64,000 nt of DNA from Fibrobacter sp. UWR2. Lineage in GTDB: Bacteria > Fibrobacterota > Fibrobacteria > Fibrobacterales > Fibrobacteraceae. Position 1 is the first letter of the stretch. The number at the start of each line of letters is the position of its first letter. The DNA is taken from contig NZ_MWQE01000012.1 in assembly GCF_002210285.1 (NCBI RefSeq), positions 1 to 64,000 on the forward strand, given 5' to 3'. Below the pieces are notes generated by a model that saw only the letters and a list, made by a program, of their open reading frames with translations, did no database searches and was not told the origin of the DNA. Both the position numbers and the translations under genes were made by a program. Shown one piece after another: positions 49,958 through 60,189 of this stretch.

Positions 49958-50634
49958 GCAATACCCACTACATACTGATCGAATCTCTCGAGAATACGTA
50001 CCACGCCGGTGGCGTGGTGATGCTCCCGATTCTTTTGGCGGGTGTTATCGGGTTCTATTTTCTGTTCTCGAGCTGGTTCCGTATCGGCAGTGACTTTTTC
50101 CGTACCGATATCCACAAGGTCATCAAGCGCATGCGCGTGGACCTGAACGGTGGAATCGAGGAAGACGAGAAGAATGCAGAGCCGCCGAGCGTGAATAAGG
50201 CAGTACGCCGGCTTCGCAAGCGAGGCGGACTCCTGTCGCGTGAACTGTGCTATGCGATAGATGTCGCGCAGAACAACCCCGAAGGCTTCCGCGACTACAT
50301 GCAGGTGCGCCTTGCAAAGACGGTGCGCTATATGGAACAGGGAAACCACATCGTCTCCGTGATGGCTTCTGCGGCTCCGCTGCTCGGCCTGCTCGGAACG
50401 GTGACGGGAATGGTTTCTACCTTCGAGGTGATTACCCTGTATGGAAACCAGAACCCGGTGCTCATGGCCGACGGTATTTCGGAAGCGCTTATTTCGACGC
50501 AGAGCGGGCTTTTGGTGGCGTTCCCGCTTACGCTCCTGAAGCAGCGCCTGGATGAACGCGTAGATGTCCTGCGCCAGAAAATGGAACTCGGCGCGACGGT
50601 GATTGAGAACTATTTCGTAGAAAAGGTGGAATAA
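49954..50634 (+). CDS. exbB: ExbB-like proton-channel subunit
   Basis: The 226-residue protein has the ExbB/TolQ core without an N-terminal extension: a first helix (VVMLPILLAGVIGFYFLFSSWF), then the conserved SAAPLLGLLGTVTGMVSTFEVI and ISEALISTQSGLLVAFPLTLL helices. It starts with GTG overlapping the TtpC stop (GTGA). With the ExbD encoded 8 bp downstream it forms the proton-driven motor that energises TonB in the inner membrane. Confidence 0.88.
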   Translation: MSNTHYILIESLENTYHAGGVVMLPILLAGVIGFYFLFSSWFRIGSDFFRTDIHKVIKRMRVDLNGGIEEDEKNAEPPSVNKAVRRLRKRGGLLSRELCYAIDVAQNNPEGFRDYMQVRLAKTVRYMEQGNHIVSVMASAAPLLGLLGTVTGMVSTFEVITLYGNQNPVLMADGISEALISTQSGLLVAFPLTLLKQRLDERVDVLRQKMELGATVIENYFVEKVE

Positions 50635-50642
50635 GGGTTTAT

Positions 50643-51047
50643 ATGGAATTCAACTTGCCGCAAAGAAAGCAGAAGGATATGGGCATCGAGATGGGCCCGC
50701 TGATGGACATCGTGTTCATCCTGCTCATCTTTTTCGTGGTGACGTCGTCTTTTACCCGCGAGACGGGTGTCGATGTCACGAAGCCGCAGGCACAGTCCGC
50801 AAGCCAACTTGAAAAGGAAAACCTGCTGATTGCGATTACGCGCGAAGGCACGATCCATATGAACGAGCGCCAGGTGGATCTTGCGAGCCTGCAGGATATC
50901 CTGAAGCAGTCGCTTGCGAAGACGCCCGACAGGGAGGCCGTCGTGATTGCCGATAAGGGCGCCGAGACAGGCGTGCTCGTGCAGGTAATCGACATGTGCA
51001 ATCTCGCCGGGGTGAAGAAGGTATCCATCGCTGCACAGGCGGAATAG
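50643..51047 (+). CDS. exbD: ExbD-like proton-motor subunit
   Basis: The 134-residue protein has a short cytoplasmic N-terminus, one membrane helix containing the essential Asp (PLMDIVFILLIFFVV, Asp22) and a periplasmic domain (IAITREGTIHMNERQVDL, AVVIADKGAETGVLVQVID), as in ExbD/TolR. AAGGG precedes the ATG. It completes the ExbB-ExbD motor of this operon. Confidence 0.9.
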   Translation: MEFNLPQRKQKDMGIEMGPLMDIVFILLIFFVVTSSFTRETGVDVTKPQAQSASQLEKENLLIAITREGTIHMNERQVDLASLQDILKQSLAKTPDREAVVIADKGAETGVLVQVIDMCNLAGVKKVSIAAQAE

Positions 51048-51055
51048 TCTCCCGA

Positions 51056-51709
51056 ATGATTATCTGGTTATACATAAAGAAGTTATTTAAGCGTTTTTGC
51101 ATATTGCTCGCGGCAATTCTCGCGAGTATGCTTCTCGTGTTCTCCGTGACAATGGCGAACCTCTTCTTGACGGGCAAGGTTTTTCACGAGAAGAAATACA
51201 ACAAGACCGAAATCGCCGTGAAGAAGGTGGATGAAGTCGAGAAGAAGGTCGAGAAGAAGAAACCGGCCCGCAAGCCGAACCGCCAGAAATCCAATTCCCG
51301 TTCTCCCAAGGCGGGCCCGCGTTTTGCGATGAACCTGGGGGCGGCCTCGGGTAATGCCGGTGCCGCTGTTAGCGAAGAAATGGTGGCTGATTTCCGGGGC
51401 GGCGCCCTTTCCGTGGAAAAGGGTGACGTGGACAAGAAGCCTGAAAGTAGGGCTTTCCCGAACTTCCAGGTGCCCCCGCAGATCCGCGACCGTGAAATTG
51501 ATGCGATGTTGCGCCTCAGTTTCTGCGTAGATGCAAGTGGCCGCGTGTACGATATCAAGGTGCTGGAGGAATCTCCGGCAGGTACGGGGCTTGCGGCAGC
51601 GGGGAAGGACGCGCTTTCGCGCATGACATTTGCTCCTGCGGAAAAGGCCGGCAAGGCTGTACCCTTCTGCGGCATGGAGCAGCCTTTCGAAGTGAAGTTC
51701 AGGGATTAG
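51056..51709 (+). CDS. tonB: TonB-like energy transducer
   Basis: The 217-residue protein has an N-terminal membrane anchor (FCILLAAILASMLLVFSVTMANLFL), a Lys/Glu-rich periplasmic stretch (residues 45-80) instead of the usual Pro repeats, and a C-terminal TonB domain (REIDAMLRLSFCVDASGRVYDIKVLEESPAGTGL...AKDALSRMTFAPA-type layout). It would carry energy from ExbBD to an outer-membrane receptor, most likely the one at 43386. Two Cys (in LSFCVD and PFCGME) within the domain might form a disulfide. ATG 51056 lies 8 bp after exbD. Confidence 0.82.
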   Translation: MIIWLYIKKLFKRFCILLAAILASMLLVFSVTMANLFLTGKVFHEKKYNKTEIAVKKVDEVEKKVEKKKPARKPNRQKSNSRSPKAGPRFAMNLGAASGNAGAAVSEEMVADFRGGALSVEKGDVDKKPESRAFPNFQVPPQIRDREIDAMLRLSFCVDASGRVYDIKVLEESPAGTGLAAAGKDALSRMTFAPAEKAGKAVPFCGMEQPFEVKFRD

Positions 51710-51717
51710 TGAGCGTT

Positions 51718-52809
51718 ATGAATTTTGGCAAATTGATGAATATTTGTTATGAATCTAAGCGAGGCCTGCGCGGGCATCTCGTTACCCGCTGCGCCCTGCT
51801 TTTCGCTATCCTTATCGCGGTGCCCTCCTTCGCTGCCCAAACCGCATACGACCTGATGGAGCGCGCGAACTCCCTCTACCGCGACGGCAAATTCAAGCAG
51901 GCCATTACGCTTTACCGCAAGGCGGAATCCCGCGGCGCCGACCCCGTCGCCACCAGTTTCAACATCGCGAACAGTTATTACCAGACAAATGACCTGCCGA
52001 ATGCCGCCGCCACCTACCGCAAGGCGGTCGACTTTTCGAACGGGACATTCTCCCCGGCGCTCTTCAACATGGCAAGCGTGTATTTTCGCCTGCGCCAGTA
52101 CCCCGAATGCGTGGCGGCGTACCACCGCGCGTTGAAACTGGAGCCGGAAAACGTTTCCGGCTGGCTTTACCTAGGCGAAGCCTACAGTAAAACCGGCGAC
52201 GCGGTCGGCGCCCTACGCGCCATCGAGAAGGCCTACCAGCTCGACAAGGAAGATATCAGCATTGTCTACCAGCTTTCGGAAGCGAACATCGCGCTGAATG
52301 ATTTCGAGCGGGCCGTAGCCGTCATCCGCGAAGGCTATGCCGCACATCCCGAAGAAATCGACTTCCTCGTGTATCTCGGCGACGTGTACCGCCTGAACAA
52401 GCAGTTCGAAGAAAGCGCGGGAGCCTACCGCGAAGCGCTGGGTGTGCGCCCCGACGACACCGCGACCATGTACAAGCTTGCCGACGTACTCGCCGAAGAC
52501 GAGAAGCCTTTTGTCGCGATGGATGTGCTCAACAACCTGGTGCAAATCAAGCCCGACTTCAGCGATGCGGCCATATTCCTTGGGAACCTTGCCTACGATG
52601 CAAAGTTCTATGATCGCGCGGAATCTGCCTACGAACTTGCCGCCAAGCAGGGCAACGCCGAATCTACTTTCGGCTTCAAGAACATGGCTTACGACGCCCA
52701 TGCCCAAAAGCGCGACGACGAAGCGCTCCGCCTGCTCCGCTTGGCGCAGAAGTACTTCCCCGACGATGTCACCGTGCAGGCTGACATCCTGGAATTCGAG
52801 AAAAATTAA
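51718..52809 (+). CDS. TPR-repeat protein at the end of the TonB2-type operon
   Basis: The about 363-residue protein has an N-terminal signal or anchor (CALLFAILIAVPSFAA) and then about nine tetratricopeptide repeats (YDLMERANSLYRDGKFKQAITLYRKAE; NVSGWLYLGEAYSKTGDAVGALRAIEKAY). A TPR protein closes TonB2 clusters in Vibrio and Shewanella too, where it is thought to help assembly. The start is uncertain: GTG 51709, ATG 51718 and ATG 51733 are all possible. The operon ends here at a convergent hairpin. Confidence 0.8.
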   Translation: MNFGKLMNICYESKRGLRGHLVTRCALLFAILIAVPSFAAQTAYDLMERANSLYRDGKFKQAITLYRKAESRGADPVATSFNIANSYYQTNDLPNAAATYRKAVDFSNGTFSPALFNMASVYFRLRQYPECVAAYHRALKLEPENVSGWLYLGEAYSKTGDAVGALRAIEKAYQLDKEDISIVYQLSEANIALNDFERAVAVIREGYAAHPEEIDFLVYLGDVYRLNKQFEESAGAYREALGVRPDDTATMYKLADVLAEDEKPFVAMDVLNNLVQIKPDFSDAAIFLGNLAYDAKFYDRAESAYELAAKQGNAESTFGFKNMAYDAHAQKRDDEALRLLRLAQKYFPDDVTVQADILEFEKN

Positions 52810-52835
52810 AAAGTCCGGCGTTATACCCGCCGGAC
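52801..52835 (-). terminator. Rho-independent terminator of the double-FISUMP gene
   Basis: GTCCGGCG (52813-52820) and CGCCGGAC (52828-52835) form a hairpin; the T run is on the minus strand (A run 52808-52812). It may also stop the convergent TonB operon. Confidence 0.7.
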
Positions 52836-52857
52836 CCATACTCTTAACGGATGTAAA

Positions 52858-54651
52858 TTAGTCCTTCACGCAGCGTACGCTGATGTGCATTTGAGTGGCG
52901 GTATACTGAAAGACCGCTGCATGGTTATCGGAGCTTCGGATTAATAAATAAGTCTGGCCGCCTTCGGCATAAACCCACACGAAAGCATCTTCGCCGAGGT
53001 GCTCGAAATGCTTACTAGAGTCGTAGTCTCCGGCCCCGATCAGGGATAGCCCAAGACTGTTGCTTCCCGTTGCTATAGACGATTTCCAGCTCTCCGCCGA
53101 TATCAGCGGCAAGGCCTTATTGCCCGCAAGGCTTAACAGGTTTAACATTTCGGATTCTGACGGAATGTGCCAGCCGCTGGGGCATATGCCCTGTATGGGA
53201 GCATCGCCCAGGTCGCAACTGGTTTTGTTGCACCCGGCGTCATTCATTGCCGCATCGCGGCTGTACAGGCGACCGTAAACATCGCAGAAACGGTCTTCGT
53301 CGTTGAAGCAGAAGGATTCCCCTATTGCGTTACCGGCGTAGTTCAGGTTTTCGGCCATCCAGGTCTTGTCTCCGATTTTTACGGTCTTGTATGTCTTGCT
53401 GTCACGCGAGTCTGTCATGGTGCCGTATGTGATTTCAGAGTTGAACTGCGTGCCGGCTTCCAGGAGGGGTTCGGGTTTCGTGGAACTGCTCGACATTGAA
53501 CTTGAGGAACTGGAACTCGACGAACTGGAACTCGATGAACTGGAACTCGACGAGGGAAGAACCGCATCGCCTTCTATGCAGCGGACGGTGGCGTAGTATT
53601 CGCTCGAAGAATGGTCCCAGACTTCTGCAGAAGATGATACCAGGAGGAAATACTGGTAAGAACTCGGTGTGTAAAGCCACATGACTTCGTAGGACTGCAT
53701 ATCCTCGAATCCGTCATCGGAATCCCAGTTTCCGGCTCCCACGAAGGAGAGTCCATAAGAGTCGACACCCGGATTGCTCCAAGCCGCTCTTGCCGATCTC
53801 AGTGCCGATGCAGAACTGGCGTAGTCCAACAGGTTCTGTACTTCTTTTTTCGTCGGGATATGCCAGCCATTGGGACAGACTCCCTGTATGGGGCCTTCGC
53901 CCAAATCACAGCTACTCACGTATTCACACCTGCTGTCGTTCATCGTCGCATCGCGGCTGTACATGCGGCCGTACAGTTCACAATTGTCGTCACTGTCGTC
54001 GTAGCAGTTGGATTTTCCTATGGTGTGGCCTTCATAGTTCAGGTTCTCGGCCATCCATGTGACGCCATCGACAACGACGGTCTTGTAAGTCTTGCCGTCG
54101 CGGGAATCCTTCATTGTCCCGTAAGTGATGTCCGGGTTGAAGTGTGATTCCTTGGTCTCTTCGGAACTGCTGGAAGAGCTGCTTGAGGAACTACTGGATG
54201 AACTGCTGGAGGAGGAACTGCTCGAAGAACTGTAACTCGAGGAAGACCGCGAACTGCTGGAGCTGTCGTCGTCTTCTTCAGAACTGCTGGAAGCCCGAGA
54301 ACTGCTGGAGTCGTCGTCTTCTTCAGAACTGCTGGATTCGTCCTCGCGCACGAACTTCTTGCCGGTTGCTGTGAGCGTGTCGTTTTCGCCGACCCAGAGG
54401 TAGAGGGAATCCTGTTTGTCAAAAATGCACTCATAGAGGTCTTTATCGCGCCCCACGATGGCTTCGCGGCCTTCGCGCATTTCGTTGCACGGGTAATCCG
54501 CAAATTCCTTGTTCGAGGTAAACGCGTAATCGTACCCGCGGTCTTTTGCAATTGGGGAGAAGCTGTCGTCGTCGCCGCAGGCGGAGAAAAGCAACGTGCC
54601 CAGGGTAAGGCCTGCGAGGCAAGGGATGGTTTTGAATGTGGAGTGGATCAT
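52858..54651 (-). CDS. Lipoprotein with two FISUMP domains and poly-serine linkers
   Basis: The 597-residue lipoprotein (lipobox LFSAC, Cys25) has a short N-terminal domain, a Ser/Asp/Glu linker, a first FISUMP domain (about residues 172-365), a second poly-Ser linker and a second FISUMP domain (about 400-597). Both domains show YGTMxDSRDxKTYKTV, MAENLNY, a Cys-Asp-YGR(M/L)YSRDA block, the CPxGWHIP element and a terminal VRC. The two domains are similar enough to reflect internal duplication. Family function is unknown; Fibrobacter genomes encode many. AAGGAG precedes the ATG. Confidence 0.9.
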   Translation of the reverse strand: MIHSTFKTIPCLAGLTLGTLLFSACGDDDSFSPIAKDRGYDYAFTSNKEFADYPCNEMREGREAIVGRDKDLYECIFDKQDSLYLWVGENDTLTATGKKFVREDESSSSEEDDDSSSSRASSSSEEDDDSSSSSRSSSSYSSSSSSSSSSSSSSSSSSSSSSSEETKESHFNPDITYGTMKDSRDGKTYKTVVVDGVTWMAENLNYEGHTIGKSNCYDDSDDNCELYGRMYSRDATMNDSRCEYVSSCDLGEGPIQGVCPNGWHIPTKKEVQNLLDYASSASALRSARAAWSNPGVDSYGLSFVGAGNWDSDDGFEDMQSYEVMWLYTPSSYQYFLLVSSSAEVWDHSSSEYYATVRCIEGDAVLPSSSSSSSSSSSSSSSSSSSMSSSSTKPEPLLEAGTQFNSEITYGTMTDSRDSKTYKTVKIGDKTWMAENLNYAGNAIGESFCFNDEDRFCDVYGRLYSRDAAMNDAGCNKTSCDLGDAPIQGICPSGWHIPSESEMLNLLSLAGNKALPLISAESWKSSIATGSNSLGLSLIGAGDYDSSKHFEHLGEDAFVWVYAEGGQTYLLIRSSDNHAAVFQYTATQMHISVRCVKD

Positions 54652-54719
54652 TCGTTCTCCTTAAGTTAAACAACATAAAAATGTAATAAAATCTACGAAT
54701 TCTGTTTTGCAGACTAAAT

Positions 54720-54750
54720 AAAAGAAAGCCCTCGCTTTTGCAGGGGCTTA
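54720..54750 (-). terminator. Probable terminator of the secreted-protein gene
   Basis: On the minus strand AAGCCCCTGC-AAAA-GCGAGGGCTT with a few unpaired positions is followed by a T-rich run. Confidence 0.55.
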
Positions 54751-54772
54751 TGGAATATGAATGCCAGGAATG

Positions 54773-55636
54773 CTATTTCAGGAACAGCGTCTCTTTCCCG
54801 TTGACCTGCAGGATGACGGGGATGGCCGGGGCCACGAATACGTTGCCCGTAAAGATTCCCTGTTCCAGCAGTTGTCCGTTGGTGCTGAACACCTTGTAGG
54901 ATTTTCCCTTCAGGACGTTGTCTATATGGTAGTGCCTGGGCTTGATCTTCAGGAAAGACAGGCGCGGTGCGAACTTGCTCAGTTTCTGAGTTACATCGGC
55001 CTGATACTTGAACCAGGGGCATGTATTAAGCGTGTCGAGGAGCCGGTTGAAGTCTGCGACAAGGGCTCCCAAGGCTAGAGGCATATCGACTTGGTCGATA
55101 TCCTGCCCTCCGTTTTTCCTGTTTCTGACATCGGGAGGGTTGTATTCGCAACCGCCGTAACCGAAAGCCTTGGAATAGAAAATCCTGCACTTTTCAAAAA
55201 CATGCGTAACAAGGGAATCGGCTTGTTCTTCAGTACCCTTGTAAACGCCTGCTTTCTGGAGGCGCTGGAACTCGTCCCTGAATACATCGTCATAATGTAC
55301 CGAGTAGAGCGAGTCCGTGTAAGCGTTCGGATCGTCGGAGTAGGGAACACGCGCCACCTTTACCGCTTTTTCGGAAACGATAACGATCATGGTGGAGTCC
55401 AGTTCGGACCTGTACACCCATGCTGTATCGGTGCACGAAATGTTCACGACCGCAGGCTCCCTCTTGTCCATGTTCGACATGTCGAGATAACTGTCTGCGA
55501 ACAGGTTGAGCGCAGTTGCCAGATACCCTTGGCTAATGTCTGCGCTGGAACGTCCTTCTTGGTGTACGACGTTACATTCAGCTGCATATAGGCTTGCAGC
55601 GAGGATGCCTATCGTTAAAGTTGGTGCGAAGTTCAT
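54773..55636 (-). CDS. Secreted protein of unknown function with type IX-like tail
   Basis: The 287-residue protein has a signal peptide (TIGILAASLYAAEC) and an otherwise unfamiliar body with conserved-looking Cys residues and an acidic, Tyr-rich middle. The final 55 residues (KSYKVFSTNGQLLEQGIFTGNVFVAPAIPVILQVNGKETLFLK) follow the pattern of type IX-like C-terminal sorting modules. AAAGGGGAAA precedes the ATG. No operon partner. I do not recognise a function. Confidence 0.65.
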   Translation of the reverse strand: MNFAPTLTIGILAASLYAAECNVVHQEGRSSADISQGYLATALNLFADSYLDMSNMDKREPAVVNISCTDTAWVYRSELDSTMIVIVSEKAVKVARVPYSDDPNAYTDSLYSVHYDDVFRDEFQRLQKAGVYKGTEEQADSLVTHVFEKCRIFYSKAFGYGGCEYNPPDVRNRKNGGQDIDQVDMPLALGALVADFNRLLDTLNTCPWFKYQADVTQKLSKFAPRLSFLKIKPRHYHIDNVLKGKSYKVFSTNGQLLEQGIFTGNVFVAPAIPVILQVNGKETLFLK

Positions 55637-55785
55637 ATTTTCCCCTTTTTGATTTAATTGTTACCTGTGTAAGGCTATTTTAAATGTTAGCAAAAGGCAA
55701 GCTCATTCGGGGGCGTAATATTGGCTAGTGTCCCCTCAAATCGCCGAAATTTCCTATATTCCTAGGTGAAAACCTGGAGTTTTTT

Positions 55786-56853
55786 ATGGAAATCAAATGG
55801 CTTAATCCCGATGCAAAGTTTGACCGCCTGGTTTTGGCAGGCGATATTGGTGGCACCAACACGAACCTCGGCCTGGTCGGCTACAAGGACGGCAAGTTCA
55901 CGCTGATTCTCGAGACGGTTTGCCCCTCGAAGGATATTGACGGCCTTGAAGCCCCCATCCGCGAGACGCTTCGGATTGCGGCAGAGAATAGCGCGAACCT
56001 CAAGCCCAGCCACGTGTGCATCAGTGCCGCGGGCCCGGTGGCGAACAACAAGTGCGTCATGACCAACCTCCCGTGGAGCGTGGACGGTGACGCCCTCACT
56101 GCGGCGACCGGAATTCCGACGCTGGTCATCAACGACTTCATGGCCATCAGCTATGGCATCCCCACGCTCGACGTGGAAGACCCCAAGCAGATTTTCAAGC
56201 TCACGCATACCGACGGCAGCCAGCCCGCCCCGCAGAAGGCGACCAAGGCGGTCATTGGCCCGGGTACCGGCATGGGTGTTGGCTTCCTTGCCTTCGATGG
56301 CGAAAAATACATCCCCGCTTCTTCGGAAGGCGGACATTCCACCTTCGCCCCTTTCGACAAGGATTCCCAGGAATTCCACGACTACATGGAAAAGAAGATT
56401 GGCACCGTGCCGGGCGTGGAACCGCTCGTCTCGGGCATGGGCCTGCGCAACATGTACGAATGGTGGAAGGAAACCCGCGGCGTTCCCGATAACGAGGCCT
56501 TCAAGAAGATCGAGGAGACCGAACCGAACGATCGCCCGAAGTACATCAGCCGTGCCAGCGATACCGACCCGGTGGCTGCCGAGATGATGCGCCTGTTCGT
56601 GAAGATGCTCGCCCGTTTCGCAAGCGATGCCTCCACGCTGTTCCTGCCGCTGGGTGGCCTCTACCTGGCTGGCGGTACGGTGCAGAAGGACCTGCGCTGG
56701 CTCGAGCGCGACAACCTGTTCATGAAGTACTTCGAGAAGAACTACAACCCGAACATCCGTCCGCTCCTGAACAAGATTCCGGTGTACATCATCAAGGATT
56801 ACAGCATCAGCCTGTATGGCGCCGCGAACGCGAGCCTGAACCTGCAGAAGTAA
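55786..56853 (+). CDS. glk: Glucokinase (Glk family)
   Basis: The 355-residue ASKHA-fold kinase phosphorylates glucose with ATP. The N-terminal phosphate loop is LAGDIGGTNTNLGLV, the sugar site shows INDFMA, the middle GPGTGMGVGF is the adenosine/phosphate loop, and EGGHSTFAP carries the catalytic-region Glu. Length is normal for the Glk branch. CTGGAG precedes the ATG and TTTCCTATATT (about 40 bp upstream) is a likely -10. A terminator follows. In a cellulose degrader it would act on glucose released from cello-oligosaccharides. Confidence 0.9.
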   Translation: MEIKWLNPDAKFDRLVLAGDIGGTNTNLGLVGYKDGKFTLILETVCPSKDIDGLEAPIRETLRIAAENSANLKPSHVCISAAGPVANNKCVMTNLPWSVDGDALTAATGIPTLVINDFMAISYGIPTLDVEDPKQIFKLTHTDGSQPAPQKATKAVIGPGTGMGVGFLAFDGEKYIPASSEGGHSTFAPFDKDSQEFHDYMEKKIGTVPGVEPLVSGMGLRNMYEWWKETRGVPDNEAFKKIEETEPNDRPKYISRASDTDPVAAEMMRLFVKMLARFASDASTLFLPLGGLYLAGGTVQKDLRWLERDNLFMKYFEKNYNPNIRPLLNKIPVYIIKDYSISLYGAANASLNLQK

Positions 56854-56881
56854 GATTGTGGGGTAGGCATTGCCTACATCG

Positions 56882-56920
56882 AAGAACTCGTTGTTTAGAA
56901 CAGCGAGTTCTTTATTTTTT
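56882..56920 (+). terminator. Rho-independent terminator after glk
   Basis: AAGAACTCG (56882-56890) pairs with CGAGTTCTT (56904-56912), followed by a long T run. It overlaps the 3' end of the convergent gene, whose stop lies in the loop. Confidence 0.8.
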
Positions 56921-57503
56921 TCATCTGGTCGTCAATCTTGTCCCACTCGACATTCCACAATTTGCGGTAGTAATTGCAGTTCGAGATGATAGGCTTGATT
57001 TGCTTTTGCTGCCCGGCCAGCATGGCGAACATCGTGCAGCGCATGGCGCAGTCCCTGTAGAGGAACATTAGGCGGAATATCTTCTGGATGCTGTTCCCTA
57101 GGTTCGCATCGAGCAGGAATCCGTGCTGTTGCCACAGGTACTCGATTTTTTCGACGAGAGCCCCGAATGCGTTGATTTCCTTTTGCATGTTCGGCTGGGT
57201 CATCTGAGCCGAAATGACGACGGAGTTCTTGTCGGCATCTAGCACGCGGTCGGCGATTTTCGACAGGATGAATAGCAGGTCCCTGGCGTTCTGGCGCTTG
57301 TCCCTGAATTCTTCGAGCTTTTGTTGCTGCTCGGCCCTCTGCTTTTCCAGTTCTACGGCGAGCTGGAATCTCTTTTCTTCGTTCGCCATGAATGTATTCT
57401 CGTTGCGCTTTCCTAGGAAATATGCTACGAGTGCAGAGGCAAGCCCGCCGCCAAAGGCGCCGAGTAGTGCGGTTGCGAATAGGATTAATGGCGAGTTTCC
57501 CAT
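56895..57503 (-). CDS. Membrane-anchored protein of unknown function
   Basis: The 202-residue protein has one N-terminal membrane helix (LILFATALLGAFGGGLASALVAYFLG), a charged coiled coil (residues 40-75; RFQLAVELEKQRAEQQQKLEEF) and an all-helical C-terminal domain with three Cys. The helix followed by GKRN suggests the body lies in the cytoplasm. I do not recognise a family; small anchored helical proteins of this kind are common and often unstudied. It converges on glk and overlaps its terminator. Confidence 0.55.
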   Translation of the reverse strand: MGNSPLILFATALLGAFGGGLASALVAYFLGKRNENTFMANEEKRFQLAVELEKQRAEQQQKLEEFRDKRQNARDLLFILSKIADRVLDADKNSVVISAQMTQPNMQKEINAFGALVEKIEYLWQQHGFLLDANLGNSIQKIFRLMFLYRDCAMRCTMFAMLAGQQKQIKPIISNCNYYRKLWNVEWDKIDDQMKKIKNSLF

Positions 57504-57615
57504 AGGCCTGATGAAATTTAGAACAAATTATACTATAAGTTTGATATGAAAGTACCAATAATTGTTTATTTTATTGTTGCAGGCTGTTGCCATTTTTCTA
57601 AATTTGCCACCTGTT

Positions 57616-59088
<1,473 letters not shown>

Positions 59089-60105
59089 TTATTCCACCAC
59101 ACTGTAGGTGCGGCTGCGCCCGCCCTTCTTGCTGGCACGCACGAGTCCCTTGTCGATAAGGCTCTGGATTTCACGCAGTGCGGTGTCATGACTCGTGCCG
59201 AAGATTGCTGCCACGTCCTTTGCGGTAAAGTCCTTCGGGAGTTCTCCCATGAGGGACGCGTTCAGGAGGACCTGTTCCCTTTCGGTTGTCTGCACTCCCG
59301 AATGCTGCGCGAGGAAGCGGAAACGCCTTGTCTGGAATTCGATGGCCGATTCACTGGTCTGTACGGCCGCCTCGATTTGCTTCAGGAACCAGAGGATCCA
59401 TTCGGTGAGGTCGCCGTTGCCGCACTGGGCCTTGTTTAGGGTGCGGAAGTATTCGTCGCGGTTCTTTAGTATCTGCTGATTTAGGGAGTAGTGTATGCGT
59501 GCGGAATTCTGGGCGCGGCTTAGCTGCAGTGCGGTGATGGCGCGGGCGAGCCTACCGTTGGCCGTGTCGAACGGGCGCAATGTCAGGAACCAGAAGTGTG
59601 CTACGGCCGCCTTGATGGTGCCGTCCATGGGGGTGTTCTCGAACCAGCGCAAGAAGTATTCCATTTCGCTGTTCAGTCGTTCTGGCCCTGGGCCCGAAAA
59701 ATGCAGTGTGCCGTTGTCGGCGGAAACTTCGCTCTTGTTGTCGCGCCAGGTCGCCTTCCTGTTGCCTGCCAGGGCGCTGTGCCAGTTGAGGAGACGCTCC
59801 TGTGAAAGGGGGGCCGTGAAGTTTTCGATGGCGCCGATGTAGTTCTGGATATGGGCGCTGCTTCCCTGTGCGCGGAGTACGACATCTGTCCGGACGGAAT
59901 CGGCGTCGAGGGTTATTCCGTCGATGGCGAAGTTCGCGACGATATCCTCGGTAACGAGGCCTGTCTCGAGATCCCTTGCGCCAATGAACGAGAGCATGCC
60001 TGCGAGCCTCCCTTCGCAGAAGCGGGCCTTGCCGAGCGCATCGAGTACGCGGGCATGGTCGAATCTGAATCGGGTCCAGTCAGGGAATTGGTAAATGTAC
60101 AGCAT
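59089..60105 (-). CDS. Fic-fold protein with degenerate active site and C-terminal winged helix
   Basis: The 338-residue protein has the layout of DUF4172-type Fic proteins: an N-terminal helical region, a Fic core (about 95-245) and a winged helix at the end (AKDVAAIFGTSHDTALREIQSLIDKGLV). The core motif reads RPFDTANGR (residues 177-185) where active enzymes have HPFxDGNGR, so the catalytic His is Arg, and Asp and Gly are also replaced. The inhibitory helix motif [S/T]xxxE[G/N] is also altered (NFAIDG, 59-63). It is thus probably not an AMP-transferase and may act in DNA or ligand binding. It starts at ATG 60105 and ends next to the helicase stop; the upstream gap contains the riboswitch of the divergent btuB. 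Confidence 0.8.
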   Translation of the reverse strand: MLYIYQFPDWTRFRFDHARVLDALGKARFCEGRLAGMLSFIGARDLETGLVTEDIVANFAIDGITLDADSVRTDVVLRAQGSSAHIQNYIGAIENFTAPLSQERLLNWHSALAGNRKATWRDNKSEVSADNGTLHFSGPGPERLNSEMEYFLRWFENTPMDGTIKAAVAHFWFLTLRPFDTANGRLARAITALQLSRAQNSARIHYSLNQQILKNRDEYFRTLNKAQCGNGDLTEWILWFLKQIEAAVQTSESAIEFQTRRFRFLAQHSGVQTTEREQVLLNASLMGELPKDFTAKDVAAIFGTSHDTALREIQSLIDKGLVRASKKGGRSRTYSVVE

Positions 60106-60189
60106 GCAGATAATATAGTCTATTTTACGCAAAATATGCGTCAAATCTTTTTTTATATTTGGCAAAAAAGTTTCCTGTGCCCTGAAAAG

